A model generated the notes under the pieces. The model was not told the origin of the DNA, did not search any database, and was given only the letters and a program-made list of their open reading frames with translations. A program made the translations under genes and the position numbers. This document shows, piece after piece, positions 47,301 through 54,975 of a stretch of 64,000 nucleotides of DNA. The DNA lies in assembly GCA_023426145.1 (NCBI GenBank), contig JAFABG010000003.1:62001-126000 (forward strand), written 5' to 3'. Source of the DNA: Bacteroidota bacterium (GTDB lineage Bacteria > Bacteroidota > Bacteroidia > Bacteroidales > Bacteroidaceae). Each line of letters begins with the position of its first letter. Within the stretch, counting starts at the first letter, position 1.

Positions 47301-48792
47301 AGGATTTCAATATGTGGAGTTAATGGAGAAAAGTACGAATCAGATGCTACAGTTAGTGAACCAATTACTTGATTTCAGAAAAATCCAAAATGGGAAGATG
47401 CGTTTGCATGTTTCATTAATTGATTTTAATGAACTAATAGATTCCTTCCAAAAAGAATTTCGTGTTTTATCTGAAGAAAATGAGATTAGTTATACGTTCC
47501 AATTGCCGGACGAATCCATTATGGTATGGGCAGATAAAGAGAAATTGAGTATTGTGATACGTAATATCTTGTCTAATGCCTTTAAATTTACCCCATCTGG
47601 AGGAAGTATTTATGTAACAACCGGTCTTACCGATGATGGGAAACGTTGCTATGCCAGAGTGGAGGACAACGGTGTTGGTATTCCATCAAATAAACTATCT
47701 GAAATTTTTGAGCGCTTTTCTCAAGGAGAAAATACAAGAAATTCCTCATACTACCAGGGAACAGGCATTGGTCTTGCACTGTCTAAAGAAATCGTAAATC
47801 TACATCATGGAGAAATTCGTGCTGAAAGCCCAGAAGGACAGGGTTCAGTATTTATAGTAGAACTCTTGCTTGATAAAGAACATTACAAAGCATCTGAAGT
47901 CGACTTTTATTTAAGCGATGAGACGACACCTAATATTCTAGAGGAAGATAAGACTGTAAGTCCCGAAGAGGAGGATCAATATGAAGATAAGGGCATTGAA
48001 ATTGATGCCTCATTGCCTACTCTTTTATTGGTAGAAGATAATAAAGACCTATCTCAGCTAATAAAACTCCAATTGGAGGATAAATTTAATATTTATATTG
48101 CTAATAATGGAGTTGAAGGTTTAAAAAAGATACACCTATACCATCCAGATATTGTGGTTACAGACCAAATGATGCCTGAAATGTCTGGATTAGAGATGTT
48201 GCAAGCGGTTCGAAAAGATTTTCAAGTCAGTCATATTCCTGTCATCATTCTCACTGCAAAAAGTGACGAAGAAGCTAAAACAAGGGCGATTACACTTGGG
48301 GCAAATGCATATATAACTAAACCCTTCGGTAAAGAATATCTTTTAGCTCGTATTGATCAGTTACTTTCTGAAAGGAAACAAATTCGAGAGCGTATCCGGC
48401 AGCAAATGGAAAATCAATCAACGACTGAAGAAGATAGTTATGAGCAATTTTTGATGAAAAAAGACGTTCAATTTCTAGAAAAAATTCATCAAGTTATTGA
48501 AGATAATATGGACGATAGCGATTTTAATATTGACACTATAGCTTCAGGGATTGGTTTAAGTAGATCTGCATTCTTTAAAAAGCTAAAAAGCCTTACTGGT
48601 TTAGCACCTGTAGATCTAGTTAAAGAAATACGATTGAATAAATCTGTAGAGCTAATTAAGAACACAGACCTAAGTGTATCTGAAATAGCATTTGCTGTAG
48701 GTTTTAAAGATTCTGGGTATTATAGTAAGTGTTTCCGGAAGAAATATAATCAAACTCCTCGTGAATATATGAACGAATGGAGGAAAGGATAG
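44362..48792 (+). CDS. Hybrid two-component system regulator (HTCS) of the RG-II locus
   Basis: A 1,476-residue one-protein signalling system. A signal peptide is followed by an N-terminal sensor of about 800 residues made of Reg_prop propeller repeats (DGFIWFGTWYGLC, DGDIWVGTRWQGV-like) and a Y_Y_Y domain (about 820-895). One membrane span follows (about 901-930). Cytoplasmic parts are a HisKA domain with His955 in SHELRTPL, a HATPase with ILSNAFKFTP and DNGVGIP, a receiver with phospho-acceptor Asp1268 in VVTDQMMPEMSG, and a C-terminal AraC-type helix-turn-helix pair (about 1375-1475). All key residues are present. Such sensors bind an oligosaccharide in the periplasm and activate nearby operons. 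The six operator-like sites around it are the likely targets. Confidence 0.95.
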   Translation: MKKFFLLIFFILCISGTSVFAYPNMIVEHYTAERGLPNNIVNCTLKGQDGFIWFGTWYGLCSFDGTKFRSYDNRDGYYSADIPPRKIQRIVEDKNGFLWVKTIDRKLYLFDKKHESFHAVYDDVKDYSENIQIIKIETTEDGDVLLLTKDKSLLRAHTDKNGKITIIQLHDSRPNLNVYDMRLKHNVFCETNEYINWIGMNFQILSLRKGAALKDKPADFIKQKIAADPLKFTCATYNNNSLWLGDATGRIFSIDAQTGVVNRYGIPEIKQPITNMQVTEDGMVYFTTINGAYEYNIGYKQLNKLSFSISGNEVGSIFLDKYDKIWFQEGNKALIYYDPLNKSSHRFSFPEQNTIGNFEMQDAGEQGMFFLTPGGEILLFDREKLEMVRLNQLKPFSDDTSNKLFFNLLLDKDGVLWLASTGSGVYRVNFPKKQFQLLKQVSASPLDLQKITSWNQGIRAIYQAKNGDIWVGTRWQGVYRLDQNGQVKQIFTDKNYLMGAVYHIMEDKDGNLWFSTKGNGLIKATPDANSPQGLRFTRYMNDLKDPNSISSNDVYFTYQDSKGRIWVGSLGGGLNLITEENGVTIFKHKYNGLKQYPSYGLYMEVRTMTEDKDGRIWVGTMDGLMSFDANFKASEDIKFETYRQVSDRSNVADNDIYVLYKDTNSQIWVSVFGGGLNKLVGYDQKKHTPIFKSYGLREGMNNDVVKSIIEDKDGNLWFTTEIGLSCFNIATEQFRNYDKYDGFLNVELEESSALLTLDGDLWLGSKQGILVFSPDKLETQHTNYDTRIVDFKVSNRDLRSLRENPIIKESITYAESIELKYNQSMFTIEFAALNFYNQNRVTYRYILNGYEKEWHYSGKNRIASYTNVPPGEYTFRVESIDEANPELISSCTLQITILPPWWLSWWAIIIYIVLGLVVSYFAMRLAFFMIRMKNDIYIEQRLSEMKIKFFTNISHELRTPLTLIKGPIQELKEREQLTPKGFQYVELMEKSTNQMLQLVNQLLDFRKIQNGKMRLHVSLIDFNELIDSFQKEFRVLSEENEISYTFQLPDESIMVWADKEKLSIVIRNILSNAFKFTPSGGSIYVTTGLTDDGKRCYARVEDNGVGIPSNKLSEIFERFSQGENTRNSSYYQGTGIGLALSKEIVNLHHGEIRAESPEGQGSVFIVELLLDKEHYKASEVDFYLSDETTPNILEEDKTVSPEEEDQYEDKGIEIDASLPTLLLVEDNKDLSQLIKLQLEDKFNIYIANNGVEGLKKIHLYHPDIVVTDQMMPEMSGLEMLQAVRKDFQVSHIPVIILTAKSDEEAKTRAITLGANAYITKPFGKEYLLARIDQLLSERKQIRERIRQQMENQSTTEEDSYEQFLMKKDVQFLEKIHQVIEDNMDDSDFNIDTIASGIGLSRSAFFKKLKSLTGLAPVDLVKEIRLNKSVELIKNTDLSVSEIAFAVGFKDSGYYSKCFRKKYNQTPREYMNEWRKG

Positions 48793-48800
48793 GAGGTACC

Positions 48801-48830
48801 GATTACAAAATACGTTCTTGATCGTCCTTT
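48801..48830 (+). promoter_or_regulatory. Operator-like site F (GATTACAAA-N13-CGTCCTTT)
   Basis: GATTACAAA is at 48,801-48,809 and CGTCCTTT at 48,823-48,830, spacing 13. It differs from the consensus by one base in the left box. It begins nine bases after the HTCS stop codon and lies 34 bases before the second lyase gene. Confidence 0.66.
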
Positions 48831-48864
48831 TAGAAAAACATATTATTATTAAATTTCTAACAGA

Positions 48865-50547
48865 ATGAACAACATTAAGAAAGTATTATCAGCATGTTTG
48901 TTGGTAACATGTGTATTACCTGTTGCTGCTCAGTATCCCATTATCCCTGACTCAATAAAAGCTAGAGCCGAGAAACAAGAAGCTGAGTTTCAACAAAAGT
49001 CTGATGCTGCGTGGGAAGTGGCTTTGCCAATCGTTATGGAAGAAGCCCAAAAGGGAAGACCTTACAAACCATGGGCATCTCATCCAGAAGATTTATTAAA
49101 AAGCAATATTCCAGCTTTCCCTGGCGCTGAAGGAGGTGGAATGTACACTCCAGGTGGACGTGGAGGCAAAGTTATTGTTGTTAAATCTCTTGAAGATTCA
49201 GGTCCTGGCACTTTTCGTGAAGCTTGTGAAACTGGTGGCGCTCGTATCATTGTATTCAATGTATCAGGAGTTATTCGTTTAAAGAGTCCTATAAATTTAA
49301 GAGCTCCTTATATAACAATAGCAGGGCAAACAGCTCCGGGAGACGGTATTTGTGTTACAGGTCAATCATTTTTGATTGATACACACGATGTTGTCATTCG
49401 TCACATGCGTTTCCGCCGTGGAGCACAGGATGTGGCTTTTCGTGATGATGCCATTGGAGGAAATGCTGTCGGTAATATCATGGTAGACCACTGCTCAGCT
49501 AGTTGGGGGCTTGATGAAAATATGTCTATTTACCGTCATGTATATAATCGGGATGAAAATGGACATGGATTGAAATTGCCCACTGTCAATATAACTATTC
49601 AAAACTCTATATTCTCTGAAGGGCTAGATGCCTATAATCATGCTTTTGGTGCTACAATTGGTGGACACAATAGTATGTTTTGCCGCAATTTATTTGCTTC
49701 CAATATTAGCCGCAATTGCTCCGTAGGTATGGATGGTGATTTCAATTTTGTTAATAATGTTATTTATAACTGGTGGAATCGTTCTGTAGATGGTGGAGAC
49801 CATAATAGTCTATATAACTTAATTAATAACTATTATAAACCAGGGCCAATTACTCCTCTTGATAAACCTATTTCTTATAGAATATTGAAGCCTGAAGCTG
49901 GTCGTGATAAAAGCAGACCAATGTCTTTTGGAAAGGCGTATGTAAATGGAAATATTGTTAACGGTAATAGCAAAGTAACCAAGAACAATTGGGATGGAGG
50001 AATACAACTTGCAAATGATGTAGATGCCAATAAATACCTTCCGCAAATAAAGGCTGATCAGCCATTTAAAATGCCTCCTGTCTCTATCATGGATACTAAA
50101 AAGGCATATAACTTTGTGATGAATAATGTTGGAGCTACATTCCCTAAGAGAGATGCTGTGGATACTCGTGTAATAAAAACAGTTCAGACAGGAAAAGCTA
50201 TTTATGTGAAAGATGCTCCTGAATTTATACCTCCTTATGTTAAAAGACGCTTGCCTGTTGATTCATATAAAAAAGGTATAATTACCGACATTCGTCAAGT
50301 AGGAGGTTTACCTGAATATAATGGGGTACCTAATGTAGATACTGACAATGATGGAATGCCTGATGCTTGGGAAATCGCTAATGGTTTAAATCCTAAAGAT
50401 CCAACTGATGCTGTAAAAGATTGCAATGGTGATGGGTACACAAACATTGAAAAATATATCAACGGTATTGATACAAAAAAGAAAGTAGATTGGACCAACT
50501 TAAATAATAACTTTGATACATTATCAAAAAGAAAAAGTCTATTCTAG
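48865..50547 (+). CDS. Pectate lyase, family PL1 (second copy)
   Basis: A 560-residue paralogue of the lyase at 32-1771, with the same layout throughout: signal peptide (VLPVAAQYP), helical N-terminus (DAAWEVALPIVMEEAQKGRP), beta-helix from FPGAEGGG, RHMRFRRG, DHCSASWGLDENMS, and the calcium-repeat-like tail DTDNDGMPDAWE / DCNGDGYTNIEKY. Differences cluster in loops: REDGET-type residues after RHMRFRRG are replaced by AQDVAFRDD, and a segment of about 20 residues in the C-terminal third differs in length. The two enzymes may differ in tolerance for methyl ester, side chains or cleavage position. First gene of the site-F unit, 32 bases before the next gene. Confidence 0.92.
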   Translation: MNNIKKVLSACLLVTCVLPVAAQYPIIPDSIKARAEKQEAEFQQKSDAAWEVALPIVMEEAQKGRPYKPWASHPEDLLKSNIPAFPGAEGGGMYTPGGRGGKVIVVKSLEDSGPGTFREACETGGARIIVFNVSGVIRLKSPINLRAPYITIAGQTAPGDGICVTGQSFLIDTHDVVIRHMRFRRGAQDVAFRDDAIGGNAVGNIMVDHCSASWGLDENMSIYRHVYNRDENGHGLKLPTVNITIQNSIFSEGLDAYNHAFGATIGGHNSMFCRNLFASNISRNCSVGMDGDFNFVNNVIYNWWNRSVDGGDHNSLYNLINNYYKPGPITPLDKPISYRILKPEAGRDKSRPMSFGKAYVNGNIVNGNSKVTKNNWDGGIQLANDVDANKYLPQIKADQPFKMPPVSIMDTKKAYNFVMNNVGATFPKRDAVDTRVIKTVQTGKAIYVKDAPEFIPPYVKRRLPVDSYKKGIITDIRQVGGLPEYNGVPNVDTDNDGMPDAWEIANGLNPKDPTDAVKDCNGDGYTNIEKYINGIDTKKKVDWTNLNNNFDTLSKRKSLF

Positions 50548-50579
50548 TATAATGAACCATCAATAAAAGTATATCAATA

Positions 50580-53500
50580 ATGAATATGCATTTAAAAACA
50601 ATCCTTTTAGGATTAATGAGTATAGGTTTTGTGCATGGATATGCACAAGATTTTGCTCTTAAAGTTGATAATGAACACTTCACTTATTTAAAGGACGAGC
50701 GGGGCAACCGGATACTTGATTTTTCGTACTGCGGATATCAAAGTTCCAATAAAGACATTCCAGCTATTCGTAATGTTGTGTTTGTTCCTTACGAAAACGG
50801 AGACAATACAAAAAGAATTCAGCGAGCTATTGATTACGTAGCATCCTTAAAACCTGATGCTTCAGGATATAGAGGAGCTGTCTTATTAGATAAAGGTGAG
50901 TTTACATTAACAGGAAGTCTTCGTATTTCTGAATCTGGCGTCGTATTGCGTGGAGTAGACAAAGAAAAAACGATTTTATTAAAAAAAGGAGTAGATAGAG
51001 GAGCTCTTATCTATGTTGAAGGAATAGCTGATCTGAACGTTAAAGACACTTTGCAGGTTCTTTCTTCTTATGTTCCTGTAAATTCAACCACAATGGAAGT
51101 TAGTTCAGCTAGTTCCCTTAAGAAGGGAGATCGCGTTCTAATTACTCGTCCTTCTGGTGACAAATGGATTAAGTCTCTTGGATGTGACATCTTTGGTGGT
51201 GGAATAAGCTCCTTAGGATGGAAATCTGGAGATATGGATTTAACTTGGGACAGAACAATTGTTAGCGTCGAAGGGAAAAAGATTACTTTTGATGCACCAC
51301 TAACCGTTGCCTTAGATGCTCAATATGATGTCTCATATCTTGTTCCATATCACTGGAATGGACGTATTCAGGAATGTGGCGTTGAAAATATGACTCTAAT
51401 ATCTGACTACAATAGAAATTACCCCAAAGATGAAGATCATTGTTGGACAGGAATTTCTATGGAAAACATTGAAAATAGCTGGGTACGTCGAGTTAACTTC
51501 AAACATTTTTCAGGTAGTGCCGTCATGATTCAACGTACAGGTTCAAAAATTACAGTTGAAGATTGTAAGTCTACAGAGCCTATTTCAGAAATAGGAGGTA
51601 TGCGTCGTTGTACCTTTTATACTCTAGGGCAGCAAAACTTGTTCCAACGCTGTTACTCTGAACAAGGTATTCACGACTTCTCTGCTGGATATTGTGCAGC
51701 TGGTCCTAATGCATTTGTACAGTGCGACTCTTATGAATCATTAGGTTTTAGTGGCTCAATTAATGCTTGGGCATGCGGGCTACTTTTTGATGTAGTGAAC
51801 ATTGACGGGCACAATCTTACCTATAAGAATCTAGGACAAGATAAAAATGGTGCAGGCTGGAATACTGGAAATAGTTTATTTTGGCAATGTACAGCAGCTG
51901 AAATAGAATGTTATGCACCAGCGAAAGATGCGATGAACCGTGCTTATGGTTGTTGGGCACAATTCTCAGGTGATGGTGAATGGGCTCAATCGAATAACCA
52001 CGTATATCCTAGAAGTTTTTTCTATGCACAATTAGAAGAAAGGTTACAGAAAAAATGTGATGAAAGAGCTCGTATTCTACCGAGAAACACTAGTGCTACT
52101 AGCAGCCCGACAGTTGAAGAAGCAATGAGGTTAACAAAAGAAGCACATACTCCGAGACTTACTTTGGAACATTGGATTGAAGAAGGGACTTTTGCTCCAT
52201 CGGTAGCATCTACTGAGCTAAAATCGATTAATGATATAAAATGGCAAAACAATCCATTGAAAAAATCGCAAGATGCACCAGAAGTTGTCATTATTAATGG
52301 CAAAATCCAAATGAATGGAGCTCTATTAGTAGGAGGCAGTCATACTACACCTTGGTGGAATGGGAAGTTAAAAACAAATTTCCTAGATAAAGCCAGTCCT
52401 GCAATTACCCGATTTGTCCCTGGACGCGAAGGGTTGGGTCTAACTGATCGCATAGATTCAGTAATCAACTTCATGAAGCAAAAAGATATCTTGGTCTTTG
52501 ATCAGAACTATGGTCTTTGGTATGATCGTCGACGCGATGATCATGAACGTATTCGCCGTCGTGACGGAGATGTTTGGGGACCATTTTATGAGCAACCTTT
52601 TAGCCGTAGCGGTCAAGGTACGGCTTGGGAAGGTCTTAGCAAATATGACCTGAACAGACCCAACGCATGGTATTGGGCGCGATTAAAAGAGTTTGCCGAA
52701 AAAGGAGCCAAAGATGGTCTATTACTTTTCCATGAAAACTATTTCCAACACAATATTCTAGAAGCTGGTGCACATTGGGTTGATTGTCCATGGAGAAGTT
52801 CCAATAATATCAATCAAACAGATTTTCCGGAACCTGTGCCATTTGCTGGTGATAAAAGACTTTTCATGGCTGATCGTTTTTATGATGTTAGTCATCCTGT
52901 TCGTCGTGCACTCCACAGACAATACATTCGTCAATGCTTAAATAACTTTGCAGATAATCCGAATGTTATTCAACTAACAAGCGCTGAATTTACCGGGCCG
53001 TTACATTTCGTAGAATTTTGGTTAGATGTCATAGCAGAATGGGAACAGGAAACTGGTAAAAAGGTAAAAGTAGCATTGAGTACAACAAAAGATGTGCAAG
53101 ACTCAATCCTAGCTGATCCAAAACGAGCATCCATCGTAGATATCATAGATATTCGTTACTGGCATTATAAAACCGATGGAATCTTTGCTCCAAAAGGAGG
53201 ACAGAACATGGCTCCTCGCCAGCACATGCGTAAAATGAAGGTAGGAAAAACTACTTTTAGCGAGGCTTATAAAGCAGTAAACGAATATCGCCAAAAGTAC
53301 CCAGATAAAGCCGTAACCTTCTACGCTCAGAATTATCCGGGCTTAGGATGGGCTATATTCATGGCTGGTGGTTCATGTCCTGTAATACCGTGCACCGATA
53401 AGGAATTTCTAACAGATGCTGCGAGCATGGCAGTAGAAAACACCAATACAGATGACTATAAAAAAATGGTAAAATCTGATATTGGAAGTATCATTTATTC

Positions 53501-53675
53501 CAAGTCTGGAATAAATATTCCCATGCAATTATCGTCAGGAAAATATGCACTAACGTACATAAACCCGAATTCTGGGGAGATGGAAATAATAAATAAATCA
53601 CTGAAAATCAAAGAACTATATACTCTAAAAGTCCCTGATAAAAAGGAAGGCATTTATTGGTTTCACAAGCTATAA
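50580..53675 (+). CDS. Uncharacterised exported two-part protein: pectin-lyase-like beta-helix plus barrel-like C-terminal half
   Basis: A 1,031-residue exported protein (signal peptide ending HGYAQ) that I cannot assign to a named enzyme family. Residues about 20-500 look like a parallel beta-helix: NTKRIQRAIDYVASL, GAVLLDKGEFTLTGSLRISESGVVLRG, then turns such as ENIENSWVRRVNFKHFSG and KNLGQDKNGAGWNTGNSLFWQC. Residues about 540-1031 (DUF6298-like, from memory) have conserved-looking FDQNYGLWYDRRRDDHERIRR, LLLFHENYFQHNILE, HWVDCPWRSSNNINQTDFPEP, IQLTSAEFTGPLHF and FYAQNYPGLGWAIFMAG. These fit a (beta/alpha)8 barrel with acidic residues at strand ends. Co-transcribed with a PL1 lyase under operator site F, so a pectin-related glycosidase or lyase is likely. 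A strong terminator follows. Confidence 0.75.
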   Translation: MNMHLKTILLGLMSIGFVHGYAQDFALKVDNEHFTYLKDERGNRILDFSYCGYQSSNKDIPAIRNVVFVPYENGDNTKRIQRAIDYVASLKPDASGYRGAVLLDKGEFTLTGSLRISESGVVLRGVDKEKTILLKKGVDRGALIYVEGIADLNVKDTLQVLSSYVPVNSTTMEVSSASSLKKGDRVLITRPSGDKWIKSLGCDIFGGGISSLGWKSGDMDLTWDRTIVSVEGKKITFDAPLTVALDAQYDVSYLVPYHWNGRIQECGVENMTLISDYNRNYPKDEDHCWTGISMENIENSWVRRVNFKHFSGSAVMIQRTGSKITVEDCKSTEPISEIGGMRRCTFYTLGQQNLFQRCYSEQGIHDFSAGYCAAGPNAFVQCDSYESLGFSGSINAWACGLLFDVVNIDGHNLTYKNLGQDKNGAGWNTGNSLFWQCTAAEIECYAPAKDAMNRAYGCWAQFSGDGEWAQSNNHVYPRSFFYAQLEERLQKKCDERARILPRNTSATSSPTVEEAMRLTKEAHTPRLTLEHWIEEGTFAPSVASTELKSINDIKWQNNPLKKSQDAPEVVIINGKIQMNGALLVGGSHTTPWWNGKLKTNFLDKASPAITRFVPGREGLGLTDRIDSVINFMKQKDILVFDQNYGLWYDRRRDDHERIRRRDGDVWGPFYEQPFSRSGQGTAWEGLSKYDLNRPNAWYWARLKEFAEKGAKDGLLLFHENYFQHNILEAGAHWVDCPWRSSNNINQTDFPEPVPFAGDKRLFMADRFYDVSHPVRRALHRQYIRQCLNNFADNPNVIQLTSAEFTGPLHFVEFWLDVIAEWEQETGKKVKVALSTTKDVQDSILADPKRASIVDIIDIRYWHYKTDGIFAPKGGQNMAPRQHMRKMKVGKTTFSEAYKAVNEYRQKYPDKAVTFYAQNYPGLGWAIFMAGGSCPVIPCTDKEFLTDAASMAVENTNTDDYKKMVKSDIGSIIYSKSGINIPMQLSSGKYALTYINPNSGEMEIINKSLKIKELYTLKVPDKKEGIYWFHKL

Positions 53676-53683
53676 ATAAAGAG

Positions 53684-53716
53684 AACCCGTTGATGATTCA
53701 TCAACGGGTTTTTTCT
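53684..53716 (+). terminator. Terminator at the end of the RG-II locus
   Basis: AACCCGTTGA (53,684-53,693) pairs perfectly with TCAACGGGTT (53,701-53,710) around a seven-base loop. A T run follows. It marks the right border of the locus. Confidence 0.92.
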
Positions 53717-53815
53717 TTGTTTATGGCAATATCTAACATATAATGTTATAAAACATAGTATTTGTTTTTTCAATCCACAAATCAGATTTTACCTAAAGTC
53801 AAGATGAATACTCGC

Positions 53816-53823
53816 TAGCTTTG
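53816..53823 (+). promoter_or_regulatory. Bacteroidetes -7 box of the ECF sigma gene
   Basis: TAGCTTTG matches TAnnTTTG, 30 bases before the sigma factor start. A -33 TTTG is not evident. Confidence 0.55.
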
Positions 53824-53852
53824 CATTATCAAATCAATCAGAAGTTAATGCT

Positions 53853-54404
53853 ATGATGGAACAAGCTAACAATTCAACCGACACTTTACTCGCTTCCTTT
53901 CAAGCGGGAAATCTTGCAGCTTTTTCAGAGTTGTATGATTTGCATATTAATATTCTTTTTAATTATGGATTGAAGTTAACCATTGATAAGGAGTTGCTAA
54001 AAGATTGCATTCACGATGTCTTTGTGAAGCTTTACGTGAAAAGGGAAGAATTAGGCCCAATAGACAATTTAAAATCTTATTTGTTTATCTCATTAAAAAA
54101 TAAACTTTGTGATGAACTTCGTAAGCGAATGTATATGTCTGATACAGCTGTTGAGGATGTGAATATAGTATCTCCTACAGATGTTGAAGAAGATTATATG
54201 GAAGAGGAGCAACAGCGTAATGAGTTTTACAAAGTACAGCGCTTGTTGGATCAGCTTTCACCTCGTCAACGTGAAGCTCTTACCTTATATTACATAGAAG
54301 AAAAGAAATATGAAGATATATGCGAGATAATGAATATGAATTACCAGTCTGTTCGAAATCTGATGCATAGAGGATTAACAAAGTTACGCAGTCTTGCCAG
54401 TTAA
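53853..54404 (+). CDS. ECF-type RNA polymerase sigma factor (FecI-like)
   Basis: A 183-residue sigma-70 family protein with region 2 (FSELYDLHINILFNYGL, LKDCIHDVFVKLYVKR, LKSYLFISLKNKLCDELRKR) and region 4 (LLDQLSPRQREALTLYYIEEKKYEDICEIMNMNYQSVRNLMHRGLTKLR). An acidic linker (VEEDYMEEEQQ) joins them. Bacteroides ECF factors of this type normally pair with a FecR-like anti-sigma factor and a SusC-type transducer. Here only a very short FecR-like gene follows and no SusC gene is near. A second ATG, three bases downstream, is equally possible. Target genes unknown; a link to the adjacent RG-II locus is only suggested by operator-like site G. Confidence 0.9.
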   Translation: MMEQANNSTDTLLASFQAGNLAAFSELYDLHINILFNYGLKLTIDKELLKDCIHDVFVKLYVKREELGPIDNLKSYLFISLKNKLCDELRKRMYMSDTAVEDVNIVSPTDVEEDYMEEEQQRNEFYKVQRLLDQLSPRQREALTLYYIEEKKYEDICEIMNMNYQSVRNLMHRGLTKLRSLAS

Positions 54405-54428
54405 TTTTTGAAAAATCAATGATATATT

Positions 54429-54458
54429 GAGTACATATCCAAGATGATAGCGTCCTAT
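54429..54458 (+). promoter_or_regulatory. Operator-like site G (GAGTACATA-N13-CGTCCTAT)
   Basis: GAGTACATA is at 54,429-54,437 and CGTCCTAT at 54,451-54,458, spacing 13. It begins 25 bases after the sigma factor stop and ends 18 bases before the FecR-like start. One base of the left box differs from consensus. It is the only copy outside the RG-II locus and may be functional or a chance match. Confidence 0.5.
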
Positions 54459-54476
54459 CTATGTAAACGCTTAAAA

Positions 54477-54725
54477 ATGGATGCTAATATGTACTCTAAA
54501 ATAAATAAATTTTTGACGGATGATGATTTCATCAATTTTGTGCTGGGTGTTGCTCCACAATCAGCCTCTCGTTGGGAGACTTATTTTAGGGAACATCCAG
54601 AAAGTAGAGTGGAAGCTGAAGAAGCAAAAACGGTGTTATTAGCTCCGGCAGATATCATTTGCGATTTCTCAATAGCCGAAATTCAGAATTTGAAAGATAG
54701 AATAATTAATAGTATTACAGTATAA
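54477..54725 (+). CDS. Short FecR-like protein: anti-sigma N-terminal domain only
   Basis: An 82-residue soluble protein. ATG 54,477 is preferred because the upstream ATG at 54,444 lies within operator-like site G; ATG 54,489 is also possible. The core FLTDDDFINFVLGVAPQSAS-RWETYFREHPESRVEAEEAK has the pattern of the cytoplasmic sigma-binding domain of FecR proteins, where a D-x-W/F helix is followed by W-x-x-Y/F-x-x-x-HPE. The membrane span and periplasmic FecR domain are missing. The reading frame stops normally, and no FecR remnant is seen in the following 250 bases. It could be a stand-alone regulator of the adjacent sigma factor, or a decayed gene. Confidence 0.68.
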   Translation: MDANMYSKINKFLTDDDFINFVLGVAPQSASRWETYFREHPESRVEAEEAKTVLLAPADIICDFSIAEIQNLKDRIINSITV

Positions 54726-54804
54726 AAGGATTTTCAGGGAAATAAAGAAAGTTAGTTTGAATAGAAAATAAAAGAATTAGGTTAGTTAAGGTATAAGAGA
54801 TTGG

Positions 54805-54858
54805 GCAGTCTTTCACAATGACTTGATAACGCAAGTATTGTGAAAGACTGCTTCTTTT
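54805..54858 (+). terminator. Terminator after the FecR-like gene
   Basis: GCAGTCTTTCACAAT (54,805-54,819) pairs perfectly over 15 bases with ATTGTGAAAGACTGC (54,837-54,851), and a T-rich tail follows. The gap from 54,726 to 54,804 holds nothing else recognisable. Confidence 0.92.
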
Positions 54859-54975
54859 TACGCAATGTTTCCTTTTATCCGTAGATTAACCAAACAAATT
54901 ACTCATAAATTTTATATCTGCTAACTGAGCATATAGATTTTTATCTATTCTTTTTCTAGCTATAGCTCTTTTTTG

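Noticed and set aside
54444..54476. Upstream ATG of the FecR-like gene
   Set aside because: It falls inside operator-like site G and adds residues unlike the family; ATG 54,477 fits better.
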